Shown: one piece after another, positions 48,465 to 60,341 of the stretch
Position numbering within the stretch: the first letter of the stretch is position 1
Layout of the letters: each line of letters starts with the position of its first letter
From: Prochlorococcus sp. AG-418-C09
GTDB lineage: Bacteria; Cyanobacteriota; Cyanobacteriia; PCC-6307; Cyanobiaceae
DNA: 64,000 bases
Assembly: GCA_003214355.1 (NCBI GenBank)
Contig: QCLS01000001.1
Span: 1-64,000 of the forward strand
Direction: 5' to 3'
Notes under the pieces: model-generated
Database searches by the model: none
What the model was told of the DNA's origin: nothing
Seen by the model: only the letters and a program-made list of their open reading frames with translations
Program-made: the position numbers and the translations under genes

Positions 48465-49680
48465 TATTTTCCCACCAACTGAACATAGAGATAAGAACTT
48501 GATTACTTAAATCCATACCCATAGGATCACTTAAAAAGAAGCGATCACCTTCATTACATAAGATTCCACTTTCTCTAAAATTTGCCCAAACTTCTAACAA
48601 CTTACAAAGATTGCTTTCTGTTTGTCTTTCATCCCATCCTTGTTCAAGGAATAATCTTTTGATATTAACCCCCTCCTTTACTCTCAGACCAAGCATTAAT
48701 TTTTCATCTAGATCTAAATATGGCTCCTTCTTATTATTTAATGAAGGTTCAAGACATACTTCACATTGTTTTAAAACCCACTCCTTATAAGCTCTGCTAA
48801 CTCTTGGTCTAGTAAACTTCACTCCCCATGGTGAGCTGGTTGATCCCTGACCGAAGCTCCACCATCCCAGTCCTTTCCAATAGACTCTATTGTGTCTTGA
48901 TTGGTGGCCAGGTATTGAATAATTTGAGATCTCATATCTTGAGTAACCATGGCTTTTAAAAATTGAATTTGTTAATTGACTATTCTTAAATGATTCTTCA
49001 TGATCCGGTAAGTTGAGTTTTCCCATATCAAGCAATCTTTTAAATACTGTTCCATCTTCAATGTTCAAATCATAAATTGAAATATGAGGTGGTTTAAATT
49101 TAAGAGCTTTTTTTAGATCAATTTCCCAGAAGTCTAGATTACTCTCAGGTAAATTCTGAATTAGATCCAGGCTCCAACTTCTTATTAGCATGTTGCTCTT
49201 AGCTTTTTGGAGCCAAAAACATGAATTCTCTAGATCTACAAGATTATGTCTTCTTCCTGCTTTTTTCAATAAATCATCATTAAAACTTTGAGCGCCTAAG
49301 CTAAACCTATTAACTCCTGCCTGAATAAATCCATGAAGATCCTTCTCTTCAAAACTTGCAGGATCAATTTCCATTGTTATTTCAGCACCATCCTCAATTC
49401 CGTAATTTGAATTAAAAACATCTATTAAATCTTTTATTTGAAATGGATCTAGAATAGATGGCGTTCCTCCGCCTATATATATTGTTGACAAAGGAGATTT
49501 GTGTTTAATTGACAATATTTCTTTTTTTAAGAAATCTAAATATTCATTTATTGTCCTACTGCCAACGCCTCTAATACTTTCCACCTTATCTCCTAATGGG
49601 ACCACTGAAAAATCGCAATAGAAACATCTTCTATGACAAAAAGGTATGTGTATATATGCACTTCTAGGGGGTTTAAACAT
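48457..49680 (-). CDS. hemW: Radical SAM protein HemW-like
   Basis: Heme chaperone-type member (407 residues) of the HemN-like family, which carries heme rather than oxidising coproporphyrinogen. The radical SAM cluster binds at [10 protein letters not shown] (about 14-23). [27 protein letters not shown] and the C-terminal HemW helix follow. It lacks features that would separate it surely from true coproporphyrinogen oxidase HemN, so HemW is the likeliest call for length. Divergent from the PIN/TRAM gene. Confidence 0.88.
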   Translation of the reverse strand: MFKPPRSAYIHIPFCHRRCFYCDFSVVPLGDKVESIRGVGSRTINEYLDFLKKEILSIKHKSPLSTIYIGGGTPSILDPFQIKDLIDVFNSNYGIEDGAEITMEIDPASFEEKDLHGFIQAGVNRFSLGAQSFNDDLLKKAGRRHNLVDLENSCFWLQKAKSNMLIRSWSLDLIQNLPESNLDFWEIDLKKALKFKPPHISIYDLNIEDGTVFKRLLDMGKLNLPDHEESFKNSQLTNSIFKSHGYSRYEISNYSIPGHQSRHNRVYWKGLGWWSFGQGSTSSPWGVKFTRPRVSRAYKEWVLKQCEVCLEPSLNNKKEPYLDLDEKLMLGLRVKEGVNIKRLFLEQGWDERQTESNLCKLLEVWANFRESGILCNEGDRFFLSDPMGMDLSNQVLISMFSWWENIN

Positions 49681-49779
49681 AAATCAATAAAGTAAGTTTT
49701 TCATTTGAAGATCTTAATAAACACTTTAAAAAACAAAATCTTTATTTACTCAATTAATAAACACTAGTAGATTAGGTTT

Positions 49780-50889
49780 ATGACAGATAGCCTAGTAATT
49801 ATTTTATTTGTATTATCAGGAGCAGCCTCCGGCTGGCTAGGTGTTGATCTTTTACCTGTAGATATTTTAAAAGAGGTCACAAACATTGAAGGCTTTAGAG
49901 TCGTTTTAGGAATTATAGGTTCATTTGTTGGCCTTGCTGCAGGATTTGTTTTCTTACAATTAAGAAAAACATTTCTTGATCAGATTAAGACCATGCCGAC
50001 TGATTTACTAGTTAGTAGATCAGTAGGTCTAATTTTAGGATTACTTGTAGCCAATTTACTACTTGCACCAATATTACTAATTCCTTTTCCAAGAGAGGTC
50101 TTTTTTGCTAAACCGTTATCAGCTATTTTAAGCAACATCTTCTTTGGTGTTCTTGGATATAAGTTAGCAGATACTCATGGAAGAACTTTATTGAGATTGT
50201 TTAACCCAAATAACACTGATGCATATTTAGTTAATGAAGGTATATTACCAGCTGCAAGTGCAAAAATATTAGATACTAGTGTTATTATCGATGGTCGAAT
50301 AAATGGGCTATTAAATTGCGGTTTACTAGAAGGACAAATAATTGTTGCCCAAAGCGTTATTGACGAATTACAAACTTTAGCTGATTCAAGTAATAATGAG
50401 AAAAGATCTAAAGGGAGAAGAGGATTAAAACTACTTAAAGAATTGAGAGAAATTTATGGTAGGAGACTCGTTATAAATCCCACCAAATATGAAGGTGATG
50501 GAACTGATGAAAAGCTATTAAGAATAACTGAAGACATGTCAGGCACTTTGATAACTGCTGACTATAATTTGTCTCAAATTGCTGAAGTAAAAGAATTAAA
50601 AGTATTAAACTTAAGTGATTTAGTTATTGCTCTAAGGCCTGAAGTACAACCAGGGGAATCTTTGAATATAAAAATAGTTAGAGAAGGCAAAGAAAAAAAG
50701 CAAGGTATAGGATATTTGGACGATGGAACAATGGTGGTAGTTGAAGAAGCAAAAGCATTTGTAGGGTCAAGATTAAATATAGTGATAACTGGTGCATTAC
50801 AAACCCCCACTGGAAGAATGGTATTCGGAAAACTCATTAATGATCAGGAGTCCAACAAATCTTTCAAATCTCAAGCAACTCCGAGTTAA
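49780..50889 (+). CDS. PIN/TRAM-domain membrane protein (YacL-like)
   Basis: Membrane protein of 369 residues with four N-terminal hydrophobic segments (about 1-125), a PIN domain with acidic residues (ILDTSVIIDGRI and LITADYNLSQIA) at about 160-280, and a TRAM-like domain at about 300-350 (GIGYLDDGTMVVVEEA). The PIN domain suggests RNase activity near the membrane. This is the usual arrangement in cyanobacteria and Gram-positive YacL; function remains unknown. Next is clpR. Confidence 0.85.
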   Translation: MTDSLVIILFVLSGAASGWLGVDLLPVDILKEVTNIEGFRVVLGIIGSFVGLAAGFVFLQLRKTFLDQIKTMPTDLLVSRSVGLILGLLVANLLLAPILLIPFPREVFFAKPLSAILSNIFFGVLGYKLADTHGRTLLRLFNPNNTDAYLVNEGILPAASAKILDTSVIIDGRINGLLNCGLLEGQIIVAQSVIDELQTLADSSNNEKRSKGRRGLKLLKELREIYGRRLVINPTKYEGDGTDEKLLRITEDMSGTLITADYNLSQIAEVKELKVLNLSDLVIALRPEVQPGESLNIKIVREGKEKKQGIGYLDDGTMVVVEEAKAFVGSRLNIVITGALQTPTGRMVFGKLINDQESNKSFKSQATPS

Positions 50890-50927
50890 CTCTTCTAGAA
50901 TTAAAATATTAAATAACTTTGGTACTT

Positions 50928-51590
50928 ATGACGGTTTCTGCTCCTTATTACGGTGATAACACCGTAATGAGAACTCCACCTCCTGATTTACCCTCTTTAC
51001 TTCTAAAAGAAAGAATTGTTTATTTAGGCCTACCACTTTTTTCTGATGATGATGCAAAAAGACAGTTAGGTATGGATGTAACTGAGCTTATAATTGCTCA
51101 ACTTTTATATCTTGAATTTGATAATCCTGATAAACCTATTTATTTTTACATAAATTCAACTGGCACCAGTTGGTACACAGGAGATGCAGTTGGATTTGAA
51201 ACAGAGGCTTTCGCTATTTGCGATACCATAAGCTACATTAAACCACCAGTACATACAATCTGTATAGGACAAGCGATGGGAACTGCAGCAGTAATACTAT
51301 CTTCTGGTACAAAAGGTCAAAGAGCCGCTTTACCTCATGCTTCAATAGTCTTGCATCAGCCAATAAGCGGAGCGAGAGGGCAAGCCACAGATATACAAAT
51401 TAGAGCTGAAGAAGTTCTTAAAAATAAAAAATCTATGCTTGAGATACTCTCTCTTAATACTGGTAAGAGTATAGAAGAGCTTTCTAAGGACTCAGATAGA
51501 ATGAGTTATTTAAATCCTGAACAAGCAATAGAGTACGGGGTAATTGACAGAATTCTGACTAGTCAAAAAGACTTACCATCCAAAATTTAA
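50928..51590 (+). CDS. clpR: ClpR, non-catalytic ClpP paralogue
   Basis: ClpP-like subunit of 220 residues. Aligned to clpP3, the active-site [10 protein letters not shown] is replaced by [11 protein letters not shown], so the Ser nucleophile is Gly. His in LHQPIS is still there. Such inactive subunits (ClpR) form mixed rings with ClpP3 in cyanobacteria and chloroplasts. The ATG at 50928 is preferred; a TTG three codons upstream is possible. clpP3 starts 19 bases after the stop, so they are one operon. Confidence 0.93.
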   Translation: MTVSAPYYGDNTVMRTPPPDLPSLLLKERIVYLGLPLFSDDDAKRQLGMDVTELIIAQLLYLEFDNPDKPIYFYINSTGTSWYTGDAVGFETEAFAICDTISYIKPPVHTICIGQAMGTAAVILSSGTKGQRAALPHASIVLHQPISGARGQATDIQIRAEEVLKNKKSMLEILSLNTGKSIEELSKDSDRMSYLNPEQAIEYGVIDRILTSQKDLPSKI

Positions 51591-51609
51591 CCTAATTTAT
51601 TTTTTAATC

Positions 51610-52215
51610 ATGCCAATAGGAACACCAAGCGTACCCTACAGACTCCCAGGAAGTCAGTATGAAAGATGGGTAGATATTTACACTAGATTAGGTGTAGAAA
51701 GAATATTATTCCTTGGACAAGAAGTTAATGACGGTATCGCCAACAGTCTGGTCGCACAAATGCTTTATCTAGACTCAGATGATAATTCAAAGCCTATCTA
51801 CCTCTACATAAATAGTCCGGGAGGTTCAGTTACTGCAGGTTTAGCAATTTATGACACAATCAAATATGTAAAGAGTGATGTAGTCACAATATGCGTGGGA
51901 TTAGCTGCATCAATGGGTGCATTCTTATTAGCAGCAGGGACTAAAGGAAAGAGGGTAGCTCTACCTCATAGTAGAATTATGATACATCAACCATTAGGAG
52001 GCACTTCTCAAAGGCAAGCTAGTGATATAGAAATTGAAGCAAGAGAGATATTAAGAATTAAGGATATGCTTAATAAATCAATGGCCTCAATGACTGGACA
52101 AACATTCGAAAGAATTGAGAAAGATACTGACAGAGACTACTTCCTAAGCGCTGAAGAGGCAAAAAACTATGGATTAATTGATCGAGTCATAACACATCCT
52201 AGTGAAGCTGATTAA
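51610..52215 (+). CDS. clpP3: ClpP3 protease subunit
   Basis: Active ATP-dependent Clp protease proteolytic subunit, 201 residues. The catalytic Ser lies in [13 protein letters not shown] and His in IMIHQPLGG; the third catalytic residue, Asp, is expected in the TDRDYFL region. The N-terminus is short with no propeptide seen. It pairs with clpR directly upstream to form the ClpR/P3 core. Confidence 0.95.
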   Translation: MPIGTPSVPYRLPGSQYERWVDIYTRLGVERILFLGQEVNDGIANSLVAQMLYLDSDDNSKPIYLYINSPGGSVTAGLAIYDTIKYVKSDVVTICVGLAASMGAFLLAAGTKGKRVALPHSRIMIHQPLGGTSQRQASDIEIEAREILRIKDMLNKSMASMTGQTFERIEKDTDRDYFLSAEEAKNYGLIDRVITHPSEAD

Positions 52216-52318
52216 TTTACTGCTTTTATTTACTTAATATAAAAATTATCCTTTAGATAAACAATATAGTTTATTCAATCAACTAAAGTTTAAAATAATA
52301 AATATAAAAATTTAATAG

Positions 52319-54318
<2,000 letters not shown>

Positions 54319-54382
54319 AATTTAAACGTACTTAAAAAGATTTATTTTTTACTAAAATGATAAAAAACAAGATTTGTTATTA

Positions 54383-54625
54383 ATGGATAAAAAAGAACTA
54401 GGAGAAACTAATTTATCAAACAATTCCCTCATCCCAAATGATTTACAAGAAGAAGTTAAATGGATTGATAATCAAGGAGATGAGGTTAAAAAAGTTTTTG
54501 GTTTTAACAACAGCGCAGAGCTTGTAAATGGGAGGGCAGCAATGATTGGTTTTATTATGCTAATCCTAACCGAGTTAGTTTTTAAAGGACGTCCTGTAAC
54601 TTCTGCTATTTTTGGTATTAATTGA
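54383..54625 (+). CDS. hli: High-light-inducible protein (Hlip/SCP)
   Basis: Small chlorophyll a/b-binding-like protein of 80 residues. The hallmark ELVNGRAAMIGFIMLI lies at the start of one membrane helix near the C-terminus (about 50-67). Before it is a charged, flexible N-terminus, longer than in the shortest Hlips. These proteins bind pigment and dissipate light energy under stress. The ATG at 54383 is taken in place of an upstream TTG. It is the first gene of a patch of small genes. Confidence 0.92.
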   Translation: MDKKELGETNLSNNSLIPNDLQEEVKWIDNQGDEVKKVFGFNNSAELVNGRAAMIGFIMLILTELVFKGRPVTSAIFGIN

Positions 54626-54634
54626 TTTTTTGAA

Positions 54635-54847
54635 ATGGTAAACAACTTACATAACATAAAAGTAGTCCTCTATATTTCGATTTGGGTTATTATCTGGGGA
54701 ACAATTGCCTCTTTAATCGATTTATATTTCTTTCTGGACAAGCATGTTTACGCAGAAGGTGACTTAGGTCAATACATGACTTTCTCATTGACAGCGCTTA
54801 TATCCTTTTTCATAGCAAGAAACATTTATAGTAAATTAAAATTATAA
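54635..54847 (+). CDS. Small membrane protein, 70 aa
   Basis: Two hydrophobic segments (about 9-30 and 48-64) with a short polar loop (DKHVYAEGDLGQY) in between; ends KLKL. It starts 9 bases after hli on the same strand and likely shares its transcript. No family recognised. Its stop overlaps the end of the convergent 85-residue gene by 6 bases. Similar small proteins follow Hlip genes in other picocyanobacteria. Confidence 0.62.
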   Translation: MVNNLHNIKVVLYISIWVIIWGTIASLIDLYFFLDKHVYAEGDLGQYMTFSLTALISFFIARNIYSKLKL

Positions 54848-55099
54848 AAATCTGTACCTATATCTCTTTATAACTTTTGCGATATCCGAATTTTCTTGGT
54901 TTTGATAAAGAATCCACTGATGGGTTTCAATATCATGATCACAGCCAAAAAGCTCACTATTATTAGCTTTTACCGTTAATTCATTATGACAATAACGATC
55001 TGCTTCAAAAGCTGATTTAAATCCACTCAACCAAAAATATAAAATAAGACTAAGAATAAAAATTACAAAGATTTGGAAAATTAAATTCATAACTTTCAT
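54842..55099 (-). CDS. Small membrane-anchored protein, 85 aa
   Basis: One N-terminal hydrophobic anchor (LIFQIFVIFILSLILYFWL, about 6-24) and a soluble tail of 60 residues with two cysteines (RYCHNEL and FGCDHDIE) that could form a disulfide outside the membrane. No family recognised. It faces hli and its partner from the opposite strand. Confidence 0.55.
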   Translation of the reverse strand: MKVMNLIFQIFVIFILSLILYFWLSGFKSAFEADRYCHNELTVKANNSELFGCDHDIETHQWILYQNQENSDIAKVIKRYRYRFL

Positions 55100-55171
55100 A
55101 ATTATTCCTCTTTTAAATACAATTAAGAATTTAATATACCATCTAATTTATCTGATATTAATTAATCTCAA

Positions 55172-55417
55172 TTATCTACCGATGTTAAATATGAATTCAT
55201 GAACTGAATCATTCTTGAAATAGGCTATTGCAATTATAGCTAATAAGAGATTCAGTCCTAATACTATTGAACCAAAAATATTAATTTGTTTTTTACCTGG
55301 CAAGGTATAAGTAAACTTCTTTCCTTTAAGAAATTTTGCAATACCTTTCTTATCTGTTTTTAATTCTGAACCCAGATTTGTAACTTTTTCTTCTTTAGCA
55401 GAAAAGCCTTTTTCCAT
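55172..55417 (-). CDS. Small membrane protein, 81 aa
   Basis: Charged N-terminal half (KEEKVTNLGSELKTDKKG, then FLKGKKFTYTLPGKKQ) and one C-terminal hydrophobic segment (IFGSIVLGLNLLLAIIAIAYF, about 48-68). No family recognised. It sits 73 bases before the start of the 85-residue gene on the same strand. Confidence 0.58.
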   Translation of the reverse strand: MEKGFSAKEEKVTNLGSELKTDKKGIAKFLKGKKFTYTLPGKKQINIFGSIVLGLNLLLAIIAIAYFKNDSVHEFIFNIGR

Positions 55418-55472
55418 GAATAAATTTCGGTCTATATAATAGTATGCTTGTTTTGCTGGTCTTTTTTTTTAT

Positions 55473-55784
55473 TTAACAATTTTTAATTACAAATGGTATT
55501 GTAAATCCCTCAAATCGATCATTTGTTTGATCAAAATAAATACTCTTAATCATTTCTGTTTGAAGACCAAGCAAACTTGTTTGACATTTAAAATTACCTT
55601 TCTCATACTGATCAAGTTGAGTATTTTCAATTTCAGCAATAATGTAATCACATTTATTCTTTAACTGAAGTTCTAAGCAATAATTAAGTTCATCAATAAA
55701 ATCTAAATTTACTGATTTGACTATTTTTGGGGAAACAAAATAAAAACTAATCAGAAGATAAGTAAATGCTCTTAACAAAAACAT
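55473..55784 (-). CDS. Small exported protein, 103 aa
   Basis: An N-terminal signal-like segment (FLLRAFTYLLISFYFV) precedes a soluble part with four cysteines (YCLEL, KCDYI, KCQTS and a terminal C). An even number of cysteines after a signal peptide suggests disulfides in the periplasm or lumen. No family recognised. It is the last of the small reverse-strand genes before hupB. Confidence 0.55.
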   Translation of the reverse strand: MFLLRAFTYLLISFYFVSPKIVKSVNLDFIDELNYCLELQLKNKCDYIIAEIENTQLDQYEKGNFKCQTSLLGLQTEMIKSIYFDQTNDRFEGFTIPFVIKNC

Positions 55785-55852
55785 TAATGGTCAACTCTTA
55801 AAAATATTTAATATTCTAAACTTATTTAAGGGCATCTATTGAAATATTAAAT

Positions 55853-55882
55853 AAAAAAAAGGGTCTCATGTAGAGAGCCCTT
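55853..55882 (-). terminator. Rho-independent terminator of hupB
   Basis: On the reverse strand the hairpin GGG-C-TCTC-TACAT-GAGA-CCC (one bulged C) is followed directly by a run of eight T. It lies 28 bases after the hupB stop and is the clearest terminator in the window. Confidence 0.75.
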
Positions 55883-55909
55883 ATAGAGGATAAAAACAGG
55901 ATTAGAAAA

Positions 55910-56185
55910 TTAACCCTGTACACGATCCTTAAATAACTTTCCTGCTGAGAATGTAGGTACTCTTTTAGCAGGAATTGCGATTTTCTCGCCTGTTTTAGGG
56001 TTTAACCCCTGCCTGGCAGAACGATCTCTTGGTTCAAAGGAACCAAATCCAAGTATGGAGACTTTTTTGCCTTCCACAACTGAATCAACGATGGTTTCAA
56101 TAGCTGCATCAACAACTAAAGAAACATCTGTTTTTGTTAGCTCGGTACGAGCAGCAACAAGATTTACTAAATCGGCTTTGTTCAT
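55910..56185 (-). CDS. hupB: DNA-binding protein HU
   Basis: Nucleoid-associated protein of 91 residues, usual length. It starts MNKADLVNLVAARTELTK and carries SILGFGSFEPRDRSARQGLNPKTG, with the DNA-binding arm (GLNPKTGEKIAIPAKRVPTF). It is followed by a strong terminator. Its upstream region holds a palindrome and a GC-rich hairpin. Confidence 0.97.
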   Translation of the reverse strand: MNKADLVNLVAARTELTKTDVSLVVDAAIETIVDSVVEGKKVSILGFGSFEPRDRSARQGLNPKTGEKIAIPAKRVPTFSAGKLFKDRVQG

Positions 56186-56768
56186 TGAATTGTTTATTAA
56201 AGCAGAGATTTTAAAGACTTTTTAAAAAAGTCTAAATATCCCGAACTTGCATATCATATGGAGCAAATCCAAATACGGCAACCGAAAATGCCGGTGGCGC
56301 AAAGCTTTATACAAATTTTATTGACATTTATATCTCAATAAGTGACTTCTTGAAAAAATATATAGATAGATAAATTCTGTAAATTATAGACTACAAGGCT
56401 CCAGAAAAGTATTGGCATAACTAGGTTTATAGAGTATATTCAACTAAACTCAAGATTCTAAAACATATACTTTCACAGCAAAAATAAGAGAAATTCCAAC
56501 TTTTTATTATTTTTTATTAACTTTCTAAAATATTTCCTTCTCATCACATGTCAGCTCTTGTTTTTATAAATATCAGTATTTCTAAATAATGTTTATAAAG
56601 CTATAAATTTTGAATATCTTTTAATATCAAGTTTCAAATTAACAACTTAAAACATATTCATTTCACCTTTTAAATATGAAAAATTGATTAATTTATTATT
56701 TTTGTAATTATTATGAAATATATGGGTAAAAATAAAACCTTTAACCCCCAAACTTAACTACTCTAAAA
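56186..56768. other. 583-base gene-free region between hupB and glgX
   Basis: No convincing ORF in this divergent gap. At 56215-56233 is a near-perfect palindrome (AGACTTTTT-A-AAAAAGTCT) 30 bases upstream of hupB. At 56276-56293 is a hairpin CGGCA-loop-TGCCG followed by gtggcgcaaagc, far richer in GC than the rest. From about 56310 on it is plain AT-rich sequence with nothing I can name. Promoters for both genes, and possibly a small RNA, should lie here. Confidence 0.55.
56215..56233. repeat. Palindrome upstream of hupB
   Basis: Nine-base arms AGACTTTTT and AAAAAGTCT flank a single A. It could be an operator or an attenuator-like hairpin in the 5' leader of hupB. Position is seen; function is inferred. 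Confidence 0.5.
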
Positions 56769-58801
56769 GTGTTAGAAATTAATATTGGCAGTCCAATACC
56801 ACTAGGCAGTTCCATAACTGAAAAAGGAGTTAACTTTTCTATTGTTGCCACTAATGCAGAAATAATTGATATTTTAATTTTTAATGACAAAAACGCATCT
56901 GAACCTAATCGTATTTTTACTTTGGATGATAGGCATAGATCTGGACAATACTGGCATGCCGAGATAACAGGATTAAAAAAAGGTGCCCTTTATGGATTTA
57001 GAATTAACCAGAAGAACAATAATTGCAATTCTAATTTTTCAAAGAAAATACTAATTGATCCTTGTAGTCGTGAGATAACAGGGTGGGATAAATACAGCCG
57101 AAAAAATGCATGCCATAAGGAATCTAACATGGATTCTTGCCTGAAAAGTGTTGTTTGCGAAAGAAATAAATTTAACTTTAAAAAATTTCCTAGACCTAAG
57201 CATTCATGGGAAGAATCTATAATTTATGAGTTACATGTAAATGCATTTACTAAGAATATCAAAAATGGGTCAAAAAGAGTCCAAGATAGTAGTTTCAAAA
57301 AATTAATAAAAAAAATCCCCTATTTAAAAGATCTCGGTGTAACAACAATTGAACTATTACCAATCTTTTGTTTTGATCCGAATGATGCTCCAAATGGATT
57401 AGCAAATTTCTGGGGTTACAGCCCAATAAATTGGTTTACGCCTCATTATCAATATTTTTCAAATGAATCTTCAGAGGGTAGTAGAGAAGAATTTAGGAGG
57501 TTTGTAGAAGAATGTCATCATCAAAATATTGAAGTGATTCTTGATGTGGTTTACAATCACACTTCCGAAGGAAATAAAGATGGTCCAATATTATCTTGGA
57601 AAGGTATTGATGAGAGCCTTTATTATTTCATTGATAAAAATAATAATTTTCAAGATGTAACAGGCTGTGGGAATACAATCGCAGCAAATAGAAGTTTAGT
57701 TAGAAGGCTTATTATCGAATCATTAAAGTGCTGGGCAAATGAATTGGGTGTAGATGGTTTTAGATTTGATCTGGGTATAGCTTTATCAAGAGGAGAGAAT
57801 CTTATTCCACTTTTAAATCCTCCTTTATTTGAAGATATAGAATCGGATCCCGAATTAACTGAGGTTAAATTTATTAGTGAACCTTGGGATTGTGGGGGTT
57901 TATATAAATTAAAAGACTTTCCTGCAAAAGAAATTTTTACATGGAATGGTCATTTTAGAGATGATGCCAGAAAATTCTGGAGGGGCGACGACAATACTGC
58001 CTGGGATTTATCGGATAAGATTCAAGGGAGTCCTAATCTCTATGGACAAGATTCAAAATATCCTAAATGTATTAATTTCATTACTGCTCATGACGGCTTC
58101 ACATTAAAAGACTTAGTTAGTTTTAACAATAAATATAACTTCTCTAATAATGAACAAAACAAAGATGGGGAGAATAATAATAATTCATGGAACCATGGAG
58201 TAGAGGGTCCTTCCAATGATAAAAAAATCAATTCCTTACGAAAGAAGCAACAAAAAAATCTTTTCCTTACTTTGTTAATGTCTAAAGGCGTTCCAATGTT
58301 ACTTATGGGTGATGAAGTTGGACGATCTCAAGGCGGAAATAATAATACTTGGTGTCAGAATAATTCCTTAGGATGGATGAATTGGAATCAAAGTGATCAA
58401 GATCTAGAATTATTTGAATTCTTAAAAACACTTATTCGCATAAGAAAGAACCTATCAGATTTTATTAATCCAGGGAAATACTCAATAAAAAAAGAATTAC
58501 CAAAAGTTATATGGCATGGCACAAATATTGAAGAACCTGATTGGAGTAGTTGGTCTCACACTGTTGCTTTCAGCATCAATGATGGAAGTCCAGTATTGTG
58601 GTGTGGTCTAAATGCATATAGAAAAAATATTAAGTTTTGCTTACCAAAAAGCAAAAGTAAATGGTTAAAAGTTATTGATACTGCAGTTTATGCCAACAAG
58701 AAACCTAAACAAATCACAGGTCAATCAATTGAATTAGAGAGTAGAAGTGCAGTCTTAATTGTTACAAATGAAATATATAAAAGTAATAATCAAACTTATT
58801 A

Positions 58802-58802
<1 letters not shown>
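56769..58802 (+). CDS. glgX: Glycogen debranching enzyme (isoamylase type)
   Basis: GH13 alpha-1,6-glucosidase of 677 residues that trims branched glycogen. The N-terminal CBM48-like domain (to about 130) precedes the barrel with DVVYNHTSEG, GFRFDLGIALS (nucleophile Asp), FISEPWDCGG (acid/base Glu) and TAHDGFTLKDL. GTG start at 56769. Its stop runs into the tRNA-Gly gene on the other strand by one base, so there is no room for a terminator between them. Confidence 0.93.
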
Positions 58803-58872
<70 letters not shown>

Positions 58873-58937
58873 AAGATGCAAAAATAACTGCCTCTGCAAT
58901 AATACACTAGCAAAGCAATCAACTTACTTCCAAAAGA

Positions 58938-60332
58938 TTGAAAAATTCTCTTTCAAATATAAATAAATCCCGTACAAGATTAATGTTTTCTTATGGACTT
59001 GGAGATGCAGGAACAGGTCTTGCTGCGACGCAGTTGGGGTTTCATCTCTTTAGGTTTCTAACTGGCTGGGCGGGACTCCCCGCTTTGATCGCAAGTTCAA
59101 TCCTAATGCTTATAAAAGTATGGGACGCTTTTAATGATCCAATCATAGGTAGATTAAGTGATAGAACGAATACAAGATGGGGTCCTCGGATTCCATGGAT
59201 GCTGATTTCTTCAGTACCTTTCAGTTTAGCTATAGCTGGAATTTGGTGGATTCCTAATGGTGACATAACTCAAAAAACAATTTATTACGCTGTAATTTCA
59301 ATAGTACTAATGACTGGATATACAGGCGTTAATCTTCCCTTCTCAGCATTATCTACTGAAATTACGGAAAGAACTACACTAAGGACCAGATTAAATGCGG
59401 CAAGATTTACAGGATCAATTATTGCTGGATTAACTGGACTTATTATTGTTAGCTTAATTCTCAATCACGATGGGGTAAGTGGGAATAAATACTTTCTAAT
59501 GGGTAAGATTAGTGGTTTTATAGTTATTACCTCAGTATTAATTTCTTGCTGGGGATTAGCACCTTTTGCTAAAAGAGCTAGAAGGCCCTCAGGCAAATCC
59601 GAAACAATTACTCTTCAAATCAAGAGAATATTTAAGAACAAAAAGTTTATAAAAGTAATTTCCTTATATATCCTGCTTTGGTGCGCGCTACAGCTAATGC
59701 AAACTGTAGCATTGTTGTATTTGGAAGATGTTCTAAATGTGCCAACTGATTTAGCCAACTGGGTTCCAATCCCATTTCAAGTAAGTGCATTAATTGGCTT
59801 GCAATTATGGAGTAGAGTTTCCAATAAAATAGGCAGAATAGTTGCATTAAATTACGGTTCTATTCTATGGATTGTTGCATGTACTGGGGCTTTCTTCTTC
59901 CCATCATTTGTTCAGTCGCAAGACTCAGGAATTGACTTTTTGAGAGAGGGTAATAATATTTATTTATTCACTTTCTTAATCGTTTTAATAAGTCTTATTG
60001 GTATTGGAGCATCTACTGCATATTTAATTCCATGGTCTTTACTACCAGATGCAATTGACGAAGATCCAGAAAAACCTGCAGGTTTATATACTGCCTGGAT
60101 GGTACTCATTCAAAAAATAGGAATAGGTTTAGCTGTTCAATTACTGGGGTTATTACTATTTATTTCGGGGTATAAATCTTTGGTTGTTGATGCAAATAAT
60201 ATAAATATTATTGAACAGACACCTCTAGTCCAGTTAACTATAAGAATATGTATTGGCCTAATACCATCTTTACTTGTCATATCAGGTCTAAGAATTATGA
60301 GAGAATGGGATAAAGAGGCAGTATCAACCTAA
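58938..60332 (+). CDS. GPH-family sugar:cation symporter-like transporter
   Basis: Membrane transporter of 464 residues with about twelve hydrophobic segments. The first loop motif DAFNDPIIGRLSDRTNTRWGPR is the glycoside-pentoside-hexuronide (MelB) signature, with the Asp pair of the cation site. It is the only sugar-type carrier in the window and follows glgX, separated by tRNA-Gly. The start is TTG at 58938. Substrate is unknown. Confidence 0.86.
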   Translation: MKNSLSNINKSRTRLMFSYGLGDAGTGLAATQLGFHLFRFLTGWAGLPALIASSILMLIKVWDAFNDPIIGRLSDRTNTRWGPRIPWMLISSVPFSLAIAGIWWIPNGDITQKTIYYAVISIVLMTGYTGVNLPFSALSTEITERTTLRTRLNAARFTGSIIAGLTGLIIVSLILNHDGVSGNKYFLMGKISGFIVITSVLISCWGLAPFAKRARRPSGKSETITLQIKRIFKNKKFIKVISLYILLWCALQLMQTVALLYLEDVLNVPTDLANWVPIPFQVSALIGLQLWSRVSNKIGRIVALNYGSILWIVACTGAFFFPSFVQSQDSGIDFLREGNNIYLFTFLIVLISLIGIGASTAYLIPWSLLPDAIDEDPEKPAGLYTAWMVLIQKIGIGLAVQLLGLLLFISGYKSLVVDANNINIIEQTPLVQLTIRICIGLIPSLLVISGLRIMREWDKEAVST

Positions 60333-60341
60333 ATTAAATTT

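Noticed and set aside
56276-56305. Calling a c-di-GMP riboswitch
   Set aside because: The likeness is short and by eye only; no GGDEF/EAL gene is near and the rest of the aptamer was not found. Kept only as a finding.
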